This document shows positions 1 through 5,976 of a DNA stretch of 6,947 nt, piece after piece. Made by a program: the position numbers and the translations under genes. The DNA is taken from NCBI GenBank assembly GCA_905214675.1, contig CAJMMS010000075.1, forward strand, positions 1-6,947, given 5' to 3'. A model generated the notes under the pieces. It made no database searches, had not been told where the DNA came from, and saw nothing but the letters and a program-made list of their open reading frames with translations. The stretch is from an uncultured bacterium (GTDB lineage Bacteria; Bacillota; Clostridia; Lachnospirales; Lachnospiraceae). The stretch's first letter is position 1. Each line of letters starts with the position of its first letter.

Positions 1-39
1 CGGTGATTTCCTTTTCGTACATGCGCCAGGAAACCACCG
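1..39 (-). terminator. Probable terminator hairpin downstream of pdxT
   Basis: Bases 1-12 and 28-39 form a 12-bp inverted repeat with a 15-base loop. The only irregular position is an A/C mismatch when read on the plus strand, and it becomes a permitted G-U pair in RNA made from the minus strand. That favours a role in the pdxST transcript. The hairpin begins 8 bases past the pdxT stop codon. The expected U-tract would lie beyond the left edge of the window, so intrinsic termination is inferred and not fully seen. Confidence 0.55.
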
Positions 40-57
40 ACAAATTCTTATTTGTCG
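38..57. repeat. Short inverted repeat across the pdxT stop codon
   Basis: CGACAAAT (38-45) and ATTTGTCG (50-57) are perfect 8-bp inverted copies separated by TCTT. The repeat spans the last codons and stop of pdxT and touches the larger hairpin at 1-39, so the two stems share bases 38-39 and cannot both form completely. It may be an accident of coding, or may assist 3'-end folding; no function can be assigned. Confidence 0.35.
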
Positions 58-617
58 CGAATCATCTCTGCAAACTTCTCATGAATCCTGGTATCGTCAT
101 CCAGCTCCGGATGAAATGCGAATGCCATCTGATTTTTATACTGCACGCCGACAATTTTTCCATCGACTGTGGCAAGGACTTCCACGCCATCCCCTGTCTC
201 TGCGACATAAGGTGCACGGATGAAGGTCATCGGAACCTCTCCAACGCCTTTTACTTCCGCTGTCGTATGGAAGCTTCCAAGTTGTCTGCCGTAGGCATTG
301 CGGTGGACACACATCGGGATCGTACCAAAGTGACATCCTTCCTGGTCTTCCACTTCTGAGGCAAGCAGAATCAGTCCGGCACAGGTTGCCAGAACCGGCA
401 TGCCGTTTTCTATCTGTTCTTTTATCGTATCAAACATGCCCAGCTCTTTTAAAAGCTTTCCCTGGACGGTGCTCTCACCGCCCGGAAGAATGATGCCGTC
501 ATAAGGTGTCTGAAGGTCTTTTGCCTGACGCAGTTCGATACAGTTGACACCGAGACGCTTTAATACTTTTTCATGTTCTGCGAAAGCACCCTGTAGTGCT
601 AAGACTGCAACGGTCAT
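48..617 (-). CDS. pdxT: PLP synthase glutaminase subunit PdxT
   Basis: This is the class I glutamine amidotransferase subunit of the ribose-5-phosphate-dependent PLP synthase. In the family it hydrolyses glutamine and channels ammonia to PdxS in a cytoplasmic 12+12 complex. The 189-residue protein is full length (family about 190-200). Visible hallmarks are LALQGAFAEH at the N-terminus, the oxyanion motif PGGEST (45-50), nucleophile Cys79 in the ATCAGL elbow, the RNAYGRQ motif (106-112), IRAPYV (133-138) and the catalytic pair His169/Glu171 in FHPEL. The ATG overlaps the pdxS TAA by one base (TAATG), with an AGAGGAAA ribosome site inside the end of pdxS, so translational coupling is likely. 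All key residues are present; the identification is firm. Confidence 0.98.
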   Translation of the reverse strand: MTVAVLALQGAFAEHEKVLKRLGVNCIELRQAKDLQTPYDGIILPGGESTVQGKLLKELGMFDTIKEQIENGMPVLATCAGLILLASEVEDQEGCHFGTIPMCVHRNAYGRQLGSFHTTAEVKGVGEVPMTFIRAPYVAETGDGVEVLATVDGKIVGVQYKNQMAFAFHPELDDDTRIHEKFAEMIRDK

Positions 618-1498
618 TATTTTCCTCTTTCTGCCATCAGTAAGGCGATTTCCTGTTCATTGATGCCGACCATAGCTTCCCCGAGGTCTTCGGAAAGTTT
701 GGCGATCAGTTTTGCATCAGCATAATTAGTGACTGCTTTTACGATTGCGGCAGCTCTTTTTTTGGGATTTCCGGATTTGAAGATACCGGAACCTACAAAG
801 ACACCTTCTGCACCGAGCTGCATCATCAGGGCAGCATCAGCAGGAGTAGCGACACCGCCGGCTGCGAAGTTTACAACAGGGAGTCTGCCGTTGTCATGGA
901 CATAGGCAACAAGTTCATAAGGAACCTGCAGTATTTTTGCAGCTTCAAACAGTTCATCTTCACGCATGCTGGTCAGCTTTGCGATTTCACTGTTCATTTT
1001 CCGCATGTGGCGTACGGCCTGCACGATATCACCGGTTCCAGGTTCGCCCTTTGTGCGGATCATGGAAGCACCTTCGTTGATACGTCTTAAAGCTTCTCCG
1101 AGGTCCTTTGCACCACAGACAAACGGAACACGGAAGCTGCGTTTGTTGATATGATAAACATCATCAGCAGGGGAAAGTACTTCACTTTCATCGATATAGT
1201 CGATTTCGATCGCTTCAAGAACCTGAGCCTCTACGAAATGTCCGATACGGCATTTTGCCATGACCGGGATCGAAACAGCATTCTGGATGCCTTGGATCAT
1301 TTTCGGGTCGCTCATACGGGAAACACCGCCCGCTGCACGGATATCAGCCGGGATACGTTCGAGGGCCATGACAGCACATGCACCTGCAGCTTCAGCGATC
1401 TTTGCCTGTTCCGGTGTGGTAACATCCATGATAACGCCGCCTTTTAACATCTGTGCCAGTTCTTTGTTCAATTTATATCTTTCGTTTGTTGTATTCAT
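617..1498 (-). CDS. pdxS: PLP synthase lyase subunit PdxS
   Basis: This is the synthase subunit that builds pyridoxal 5'-phosphate from ribose 5-phosphate, glyceraldehyde 3-phosphate and ammonia supplied by PdxT. It is a (beta/alpha)8 barrel forming cytoplasmic dodecamers. From the chosen ATG the protein has 293 residues, the normal family length. The GGVIMDV segment carries Asp25, AKCRIGH carries Lys82, and RTKGEPGTG carries Lys150 and the phosphate-binding loop; these match the known catalytic Asp and two lysines. FAAGGVATPADAALMMQLG and GVFVGSGIF form the second phosphate site. A TTG at 1504 would also open the frame, but GGAGG at 1506-1510 sits only one base from it and seven bases from the ATG at 1498, so the ATG is preferred. 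It is the first gene of the pdxST operon. Confidence 0.98.
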   Translation of the reverse strand: MNTTNERYKLNKELAQMLKGGVIMDVTTPEQAKIAEAAGACAVMALERIPADIRAAGGVSRMSDPKMIQGIQNAVSIPVMAKCRIGHFVEAQVLEAIEIDYIDESEVLSPADDVYHINKRSFRVPFVCGAKDLGEALRRINEGASMIRTKGEPGTGDIVQAVRHMRKMNSEIAKLTSMREDELFEAAKILQVPYELVAYVHDNGRLPVVNFAAGGVATPADAALMMQLGAEGVFVGSGIFKSGNPKKRAAAIVKAVTNYADAKLIAKLSEDLGEAMVGINEQEIALLMAERGK

Positions 1499-1505
1499 CT
1501 TCAAA

Positions 1506-1510
1506 CCTCC
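1506..1510 (-). promoter_or_regulatory. pdxS ribosome binding site, decides the start
   Basis: Read on the minus strand this is GGAGG, a perfect anti-Shine-Dalgarno match, seven bases before the ATG at 1498-1496. The competing TTG codon at 1504-1502 is only one base away, too close for initiation. Confidence 0.85.
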
Positions 1511-1529
1511 TGCTTTGCTTTTTGCAATC

Positions 1530-1558
1530 TTTACTTTTTACTGGTTTCGAATTATACT
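1530..1558 (+). promoter_or_regulatory. Candidate pdxR promoter
   Basis: TTTACT (1530-1535) and TATACT (1553-1558) with a 17-base spacer form a plausible sigma-A promoter facing pdxR. The -10 falls inside the inverted repeat region and overlaps the opposing pdxST -10, so PdxR binding could control its own gene. A second, weaker option is TATATT at 1593-1598 with TATTCG at 1570-1575. The sequence does not decide between them. Confidence 0.35.
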
Positions 1559-1578
1559 GGAAAAGTGACTATTCGAAA
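1545..1578. promoter_or_regulatory. Probable PdxR operator: 8-bp inverted repeat
   Basis: TTTCGAAT (1545-1552) and ATTCGAAA (1571-1578) are exact inverted copies, each with the self-complementary core TTCGAA. The cores are 26 bases apart, about two and a half helical turns. The element lies in the pdxR-pdxS divergent gap and covers the candidate pdxS -10 box. Between the arms is AAAGTGACTA (1562-1571), which resembles, from memory and with one base fewer, the PdxR box reported in Corynebacterium. MocR regulators normally bind as dimers to paired sites beside their divergent target genes. Binding by the neighbouring PdxR is inferred. Confidence 0.6.
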
Positions 1579-1579
1579 A
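1551..1579 (-). promoter_or_regulatory. Candidate pdxST promoter
   Basis: On the minus strand a perfect TATAAT -10 box occupies 1556-1551. The position 17 bases upstream holds TTTTCG (1579-1574), a poor match to TTGACA. A good -10 with a weak -35 fits a promoter that needs an activator, as PdxR is for pdxST in studied Gram-positive bacteria. The predicted start lies near 1544, giving a leader of about 45 bases. Confidence 0.55.
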
Positions 1580-1628
1580 TTACCAAAATAAATATATTCA
1601 GTAAGGTCAGATTGGAGAAAAAGAGCGT

Positions 1629-3026
1629 ATGCTGACGTACAGTTTTACAAATATAGGGTCAGATTCGATGTATGAATATTTATATAAATGCATTCGAAAC
1701 GACATAACACAGGGGAAGATCAAGGCAGGGGAGAAACTGCCTTCCAAGCGTACTTTTGCAAAAAATCTGGGCATAAGCGTGATCACAGTGGAAAATGCCT
1801 ATGGGCAATTATTAGCAGAAGGTTATATTTATTCCATGCCAAAACGAGGCTTTTATGTTTCGGATCTGAGCAGTGCGACTATGGAAAAGAAGAAGGTCAG
1901 AAAGGAACAGCTGACGCTGACAGGGGGAGCGACGTCTTATTTTGTAGATTTTTCCAGCAATCAGACAGACAGCGAGATCTTTCCGTTTACCATCTGGTCA
2001 AAGACGGTGCGGGAAGTTTTAAATGACAATCAGAAGCAGCTGATGATCAATCCGCCCTGCGGTGGGATCCTGGAGCTGCGACAGGCGATTGCCCGGTATT
2101 TAAAGGAGTTCCGTGCCATGCAGGTCGAGCCGGAACAGATCATCATCGGAGCCGGGACAGAATATCTGCACGGACTGTTGATCCAGCTTCTTGGAAATTA
2201 CAGGATCTATGGAGTGGAGAATCCGGGATATCATAAGATTGCCAGAATTTATGAGAATATGAAGGTAGAGTATGCAAAAATCTCGCTGGATAAAGATGGT
2301 ATTTCTATTCGGGAACTGGAAGAAAAAAACGTGGATGTCATTCATACCTCGCCCTCCCATCATTTTCCGACCGGGATCGTGATGCCGGTCAGCAGGCGTT
2401 ACGAGCTGCTTGGCTGGGCGGCCAGATCGTCGGATCATTATATCATTGAAGATGATTATGACAGCGAACTGCGGCTGACCGGGAAACCATTTCCGACGCT
2501 GCAGAGCATCGATGTGTCAGATCGTGTTATCTATATGAATACGTTTACGAAAACACTGGCTTCGACTGTACGAATCAGCTATATGGTTCTGCCGCCAACA
2601 CTGACGGAAATATTCTATCAGAAGCTTTCTTTTTATTCCTGTACGGTTTCCAACTTTGAGCAGTATACCCTGGCAAAATTTATGGAAAACGGAAGTTTTG
2701 AAAAGCACATCAACCGGCTCAGGAACTATTATCAGATAAAGAGAGATGCGATTCTGCAAGTATTTCAGAAAGAACCGCTTGGAAAATATGTTACCATCCG
2801 GGAAGAAGGGGCGGGTGTGCATTTTCTGATGCAGATCCATACAGAAAAAAGCGAGGGAGAAATCGTAACGGAAGCCAAAGGAAAAGGCATCAAACTGGCA
2901 CCGCTGTCCCATTATTTTGACGGAAAAGAAGAAGGAAATTTCGAAAATACGTACGTGATCAATTATTCTTCGGTCGATTTGGCCAATATCGAAAAAGCAG
3001 CACAGATACTTTATCGTTTACTGTAA
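1629..3026 (+). CDS. pdxR: MocR-family transcriptional regulator PdxR
   Basis: The 465-residue protein is a GntR-type winged helix-turn-helix (about 13-77, with LPSKRTFAKNLGIS and a VENAYGQLLAEGYI recognition region) joined by a linker (about 78-105) to a fold-type I aminotransferase-like domain (106-465). The PLP-binding pieces are visible: IIEDDYDSE (272-280) and NTFTKTLAS, with Schiff-base lysine Lys308, followed by VRISYMVLP. Length is normal for MocR proteins. In characterised relatives PLP binds this domain as effector, and the protein activates pdxST when PLP is scarce. Divergent placement beside pdxST makes PdxR the natural call. The ATG at 1629 has GGAG at 1614-1617, rather distant at 11 bases, but relatives also begin MLTY, which supports this start over Met at 1671. 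Confidence 0.93.
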   Translation: MLTYSFTNIGSDSMYEYLYKCIRNDITQGKIKAGEKLPSKRTFAKNLGISVITVENAYGQLLAEGYIYSMPKRGFYVSDLSSATMEKKKVRKEQLTLTGGATSYFVDFSSNQTDSEIFPFTIWSKTVREVLNDNQKQLMINPPCGGILELRQAIARYLKEFRAMQVEPEQIIIGAGTEYLHGLLIQLLGNYRIYGVENPGYHKIARIYENMKVEYAKISLDKDGISIRELEEKNVDVIHTSPSHHFPTGIVMPVSRRYELLGWAARSSDHYIIEDDYDSELRLTGKPFPTLQSIDVSDRVIYMNTFTKTLASTVRISYMVLPPTLTEIFYQKLSFYSCTVSNFEQYTLAKFMENGSFEKHINRLRNYYQIKRDAILQVFQKEPLGKYVTIREEGAGVHFLMQIHTEKSEGEIVTEAKGKGIKLAPLSHYFDGKEEGNFENTYVINYSSVDLANIEKAAQILYRLL

Positions 3027-3041
3027 TAATAAAGAGTTCCG

Positions 3042-3064
3042 ATACAAATGTATGGCATCTTTTC
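3042..3064 (+). terminator. Weak possible terminator after pdxR
   Basis: ATACA-AA-TGTAT (3042-3053) is a 5-bp inverted repeat, with further C-G pairing possible around a bulge, followed by a short T run (3060-3063). The stem is AU-rich and short, and the T run is not adjacent, so termination here is doubtful. It is listed because no better stem is visible between pdxR and the recombinase. Confidence 0.2.
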
Positions 3065-3118
3065 AGTGCGGTATCGCATATTTATAGCAGAGACAGCGTT
3101 TTTCGGAGGTCGAAGGAT

Positions 3119-4048
3119 ATGTACCGCATGGCAGGATATTGTCGTCTGTCCAAAGAAGACGGAGAAAACAGAATAAGTGAAAGTATTGAAAATCAGATAC
3201 GTCTGATTTCAGAATATGTGGATAAAGCCGGGGATATGAAGCTCGTCAGGATGTATATTGACGACGGATATTCCGGGCTTTATTTTTCGAACCGCCCACA
3301 GTTTCAGCAGATGATGGCGGATATTTACAAAGGAGAGATTCAGGGAGTGATCACAAAAGATATTTCAAGGCTTGGGCGTGAGCATATTGAGACAGGGAAT
3401 TATATTGAGCGTGTGTTTCCGTCACTTGGCATCCGTTATGTTGCGATTTTAGATGGTGTGGATTCGCTCTGTCACAGCAATGAAGAACTGGCTCAGTTCA
3501 AGGCACTGCTCAATGATATGTACAGCAGAGATATTTCAAAGAAGATACGGGGAAGTTTTCTGGTGCAGAAAAAGCAGGGGAAATATATGTCTGGTTTTGC
3601 ACCTTATGGCTATCGAAAAGACCCGGCTGACCGTCATCGTTTTCTGGTAGATGAAGCAGCAGCGGAAACAGTGCGTAGCATCTATACTCTTTATCTGGAA
3701 GGCGTTTCCGTACAAAAGATAGCAGAACGGTTGAATGGACAGCAGATTTTGCCGCCGACCGAATATAAAAGAAAAATCCAGAAACTAAGTTATGTAAACC
3801 GTCAGGGAAAAAATCAGGTGCAGAAATGGAATGCACCAACGATTTATAACATTTTGAAAAATCAGGTATATACAGGGGCGATGGTTCAGCACAAGACAGA
3901 GAAAATATCCTATAAAATCGAAAAATACAGAAACATTCCGATGGAAGAACGTTATGTGGTGGAAGGAATGCACGAGGCGATCATTTCAAAAGAATTATTT
4001 GCAATGGCACAGGAAAAACGGCAGAGATTTAAAAACAGAAATTCCTGA
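3119..4048 (+). CDS. Serine recombinase lacking the C-terminal zinc-ribbon region
   Basis: This 309-residue protein belongs to the large serine recombinases of the TndX/TnpX type. The resolvase-like catalytic domain (1-150) has AGYCRLS with the expected nucleophile Ser11, DDGYSG followed by RPQF (48-62), and KDISRLGRE, carrying the active-site arginines Arg84 and Arg87. The recombinase domain follows (about 160-262, with YGYRKDP, IAERLNGQQILPP and TIYNILKNQVYTGAM). The protein then ends shortly after HEAIISKELFAMAQEKRQRF. Typical relatives are about 500-550 residues and continue with a zinc ribbon and coiled coil needed for site recognition and directional control. GGAGG at 3105-3109, nine bases from the ATG, gives a strong start. 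No cargo or attachment sites are evident, so this is either a decayed mobile-element remnant or a short-form recombinase. Confidence 0.88.
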   Translation: MYRMAGYCRLSKEDGENRISESIENQIRLISEYVDKAGDMKLVRMYIDDGYSGLYFSNRPQFQQMMADIYKGEIQGVITKDISRLGREHIETGNYIERVFPSLGIRYVAILDGVDSLCHSNEELAQFKALLNDMYSRDISKKIRGSFLVQKKQGKYMSGFAPYGYRKDPADRHRFLVDEAAAETVRSIYTLYLEGVSVQKIAERLNGQQILPPTEYKRKIQKLSYVNRQGKNQVQKWNAPTIYNILKNQVYTGAMVQHKTEKISYKIEKYRNIPMEERYVVEGMHEAIISKELFAMAQEKRQRFKNRNS

Positions 4049-4057
4049 AAACAGTTA

Positions 4058-4085
4058 TTGACAAATGGGAAAAGTATGGTAACAT
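4058..4085 (+). promoter_or_regulatory. Promoter of the padR operon
   Basis: A perfect -35 box TTGACA (4058-4063) is followed after 16 bases by TAACAT (4080-4085), preceded by TGG, which makes an extended -10. Transcription would begin near 4092, inside the repeated TATATATAAAA elements. A repressor bound there would block initiation. The promoter starts ten bases beyond the recombinase stop codon, so the padR operon has its own promoter. Confidence 0.7.
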
Positions 4086-4122
4086 ATATATAAAATAATT
4101 ATATATAAAAATTTTATATATA
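4085..4122. promoter_or_regulatory. Probable PadR operator: three 11-bp half-sites
   Basis: TATATATAAAA occurs at 4085-4095 and again at 4100-4110, a 15-base step. Its inverse TTTTATATATA follows at 4112-4122. The last two copies make a 23-base palindrome around one central A. The array begins at the last base of the -10 box, covers the predicted start site and ends 15 bases before the padR ATG. PadR proteins are dimeric winged-helix repressors that commonly bind AT-rich palindromes at their own promoters, so autorepression is a well-motivated inference. Simple AT-richness is the alternative, but exact 11-base recurrence three times argues against it. Confidence 0.6.
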
Positions 4123-4137
4123 CAAAGGGGTGAGTGT

Positions 4138-4458
4138 ATGTACTATTATCCGGTGTCAGCTGTTCTGACGGAATGTCTGATCCTTTCGGTCGTGGAACAG
4201 CAGGATTCCTACGGTTATGAGATCAGCCAGACGGTGAAGCTGGTTGCGGCGATCAAGGAATCGACGCTGTATCCTATTTTGAGAAAGCTGGAGACGGGCG
4301 GATATCTGACTACTTATTCCGAGGAATTCCAGGGGCGGAAACGAAAGTATTATTCCATCACGGAAGAGGGACGCAGGCAGCTGGCATATCTGAGGAAAGA
4401 ATGGCGGGAATATCGCAATACTGTAGATGATATTGTGGAAGGGAGAGTGAAAAAATGA
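4138..4458 (+). CDS. PadR-family transcriptional regulator
   Basis: The 106-residue protein is a minimal PadR repressor. It has an N-terminal helix, a winged helix-turn-helix with SYGYEISQTV (24-33) and the diagnostic STLYPILRKLE (42-52) recognition segment, a wing with GRKRKYYSITEEG (66-78), and a short C-terminal helix (79-100) that normally forms the dimer. The ATG is preceded by AAAGGGGTG (4124-4132). The stop overlaps the ATG of the next gene in ATGA. PadR proteins next to DUF1700 genes are thought to be partners of the DUF1700 (HAAS) domain, which would relay a membrane signal to the repressor. No ligand can be named from sequence. Family assignment is firm; the specific target is inferred from the repeats at its own promoter. 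Confidence 0.95.
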   Translation: MYYYPVSAVLTECLILSVVEQQDSYGYEISQTVKLVAAIKESTLYPILRKLETGGYLTTYSEEFQGRKRKYYSITEEGRRQLAYLRKEWREYRNTVDDIVEGRVKK

Positions 4459-5078
4459 CGAGACAAGAATATATGGAAGAGCTGAAGAAATATCTGAAGC
4501 GGCTTCCGCAAGAAGATTTTGACAATGCCATAGAGTACTTTTCGGAATATTTTGAAGAGGCAGGTCCTGAGAAGGAACAGCAGGTTATGAGAGAACTTGG
4601 TGAACCAAAAGAGGCAGCAAGAGAACTGTTTCTCAATCTTTTGCAGGAGAGCGTAGAAAAGGATCAGGATATTGTGGAAGAGAAAGCACCGGTCTTAAAA
4701 GGAAAGAGACGTTCTCCGGGCAAGATCATTCTTCTTGTATTCCTGGTTCTATGTGCATCACCGGTCAGCCTGGCACTTTTGGCATTTGTTTTTACAGTGT
4801 TGTGTGCGGTGATCCTCACTGTTGCGGCAGTGATTTTTTCGATTGGTATTACCGGCATTGCGGCGATAGCCGGAGGTATTGTGACCATCGGGGTTGGGCT
4901 CTCTTTGATCCTGAAATCTGCTGCTGCAGCCTGTATGATGGTCGGAGGTGGATTCCTGATGACGGGAATTGGAATCCTCGCAGGTCTTTTGACTGTATAT
5001 ATCTGCAAATGGTGTGCAAATGGGATCGGACGTCTGGTCAACAGACTTGTAAGAAAGAAGGTGCATAAGAATGAATAA
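4455..5078 (+). CDS. DUF1700 (HAAS-domain) multi-span membrane protein
   Basis: The first 65 or so residues of this 207-residue protein form the charged helical DUF1700/HAAS domain, with the typical start MTRQEYMEELKKYL, then LPQEDFDNAIEYFSEYFEEAG and the LGEPKEAARELF motif (48-59). A basic stretch (KGKRRSPGK, 82-90) then leads into hydrophobic segments at about 91-130, 131-155 and 159-184, consistent with three or four membrane helices, and a basic tail (RKKVHKNE). Positive charges before the first and after the last helix place both ends in the cytoplasm. The gene overlaps padR by four bases and the next gene by eight, so all three are probably made together. The likely role is a membrane sensor acting on the PadR partner. 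This is family-based inference. Confidence 0.9.
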   Translation: MTRQEYMEELKKYLKRLPQEDFDNAIEYFSEYFEEAGPEKEQQVMRELGEPKEAARELFLNLLQESVEKDQDIVEEKAPVLKGKRRSPGKIILLVFLVLCASPVSLALLAFVFTVLCAVILTVAAVIFSIGITGIAAIAGGIVTIGVGLSLILKSAAAACMMVGGGFLMTGIGILAGLLTVYICKWCANGIGRLVNRLVRKKVHKNE

Positions 5079-5964
5079 GACTGCAAAAACAGCAATGATA
5101 ACAGCTCTAACGCTCTGTGTGGTGGGAATGGTTCTTTCAACAGCAGGATATTTTGCAGGTGGAAAGGATTTCAACGATAGTTCCGGACATATATATGTAT
5201 CCGGTGGAACAGATTCTGCAAGGAAAAATCTTGAGGTTATGGAAAAGCAGCAGATAAATGCTTTTACAAAACTGAATGTAGATTTTCAAAATTTTGACCT
5301 GGATATCAGAAAATCAGGTGATGACTGTTATTACATGGAATATCGAATGGAAAAAGGCGGTAATGAAAATCCACTGACATGGGAAAACAAAGATGGTGAG
5401 CTTACGCTTCAGGAAACTTCCGGCGGAAAAGGAAGTTATTATATAAGTTATGATCTTGGAAATCTGCTGCATCATACCGAGACGCAGAAACAGGAAGAAA
5501 TCAATACAGTGATTCTCTATGTACCGCAGGATGCACGGTTTTCCGAAGCCAGGATTCAGCTTGCCGATGGAGATCTGACTGCAGAACAGTTCTCATGCAA
5601 AAATATGACAGCAAACTTTTTGGATGGAGATATGATACTGGATCAGGGAAAATTTGCAGATGGAGTCATTACACTTGCCGATGGCGATCTGAAGACAAAT
5701 CAAAGCAGCTTCAGCGGTAATCTGGAAATAAACAATTCAGACGGAGATGTTTTCATACAAATGGAAAATGGCAATGCAGCAAAGATGAATATTCACCTGA
5801 AAACCACAGATGGAGATGTGATCACAGACAATCTGCCGCAGGGCAAATCGGAACGCAAAGAAGACAGCTCTCTTTACGAAAACAATGTCGATGGCGCCAC
5901 ATCAACGCTGAATGTAATATGCAGGGACGGAGATATTACTTTGATCGAATCTGCAAAACAATAA
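5071..5964 (+). CDS. Membrane-anchored DUF4097 beta-solenoid protein
   Basis: This 297-residue protein has a basic start (MNKTAKTA) and one hydrophobic helix (about 8-29) acting as signal anchor, with the rest predicted outside the membrane. A globular section (60-155) includes the family-like segment NVDFQNFDLDIRKSGDD. A repeat section follows in which DGD recurs at 166, 185, 204, 224, 247 and 286, in frames such as LADGDL and NSDGDV. Steps of 19-23 residues fit one coil of a DUF4097 right-handed beta-solenoid per repeat. DUF4097 proteins are called putative adhesins, but next to PadR and DUF1700 a sensory or envelope-stress role is equally likely. The start overlaps the DUF1700 gene by eight bases. 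The TAA stop is natural for the family, ending after DGDITLIE. Confidence 0.88.
   Translation: MNKTAKTAMITALTLCVVGMVLSTAGYFAGGKDFNDSSGHIYVSGGTDSARKNLEVMEKQQINAFTKLNVDFQNFDLDIRKSGDDCYYMEYRMEKGGNENPLTWENKDGELTLQETSGGKGSYYISYDLGNLLHHTETQKQEEINTVILYVPQDARFSEARIQLADGDLTAEQFSCKNMTANFLDGDMILDQGKFADGVITLADGDLKTNQSSFSGNLEINNSDGDVFIQMENGNAAKMNIHLKTTDGDVITDNLPQGKSERKEDSSLYENNVDGATSTLNVICRDGDITLIESAKQ
5560..5692 (+). repeat. Internal DNA repeat in the DUF4097 gene
   Basis: A 19-base unit beginning CTTGCCGATGG occurs at 5560-5578 and 5674-5692 with one mismatch. The copies are 114 bases apart, exactly 38 codons, or two 19-residue coils. Both encode LADGDL. Such DNA identity suggests that coils arose by recent duplication, or are kept alike by recombination, and could allow coil number to change. 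Confidence 0.7.
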
Positions 5965-5976
5965 AAGTTATCTCTA

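Noticed and set aside
3..359. Plus-strand open frame of 118 codons
   Set aside because: It lies almost wholly antisense to pdxT, which has all its catalytic motifs, and its own protein resembles no family I know.
1499..1504. TTG start giving a longer PdxS by two residues
   Set aside because: The GGAGG is one base from TTG but seven from the ATG at 1498, and the shorter form places the catalytic Asp and lysines at the usual positions.
1499..1628. Riboswitch upstream of pdxS
   Set aside because: The predicted leader is only about 45 bases, with no extended stems, and regulation is already explained by PdxR.
3044..4079. ACAAATG and GTATGG words on both sides of the recombinase, as possible attachment site remnants
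   Set aside because: Matches are only 7 and 6 bases, the spacing differs on the two sides, and the right pair lies within the padR promoter; chance is the simpler reading.
4664..5174. Long minus-strand frames opposite the DUF1700 gene
   Set aside because: They mirror the strongly biased hydrophobic codons of the real gene, lack ribosome sites and show no domain features.
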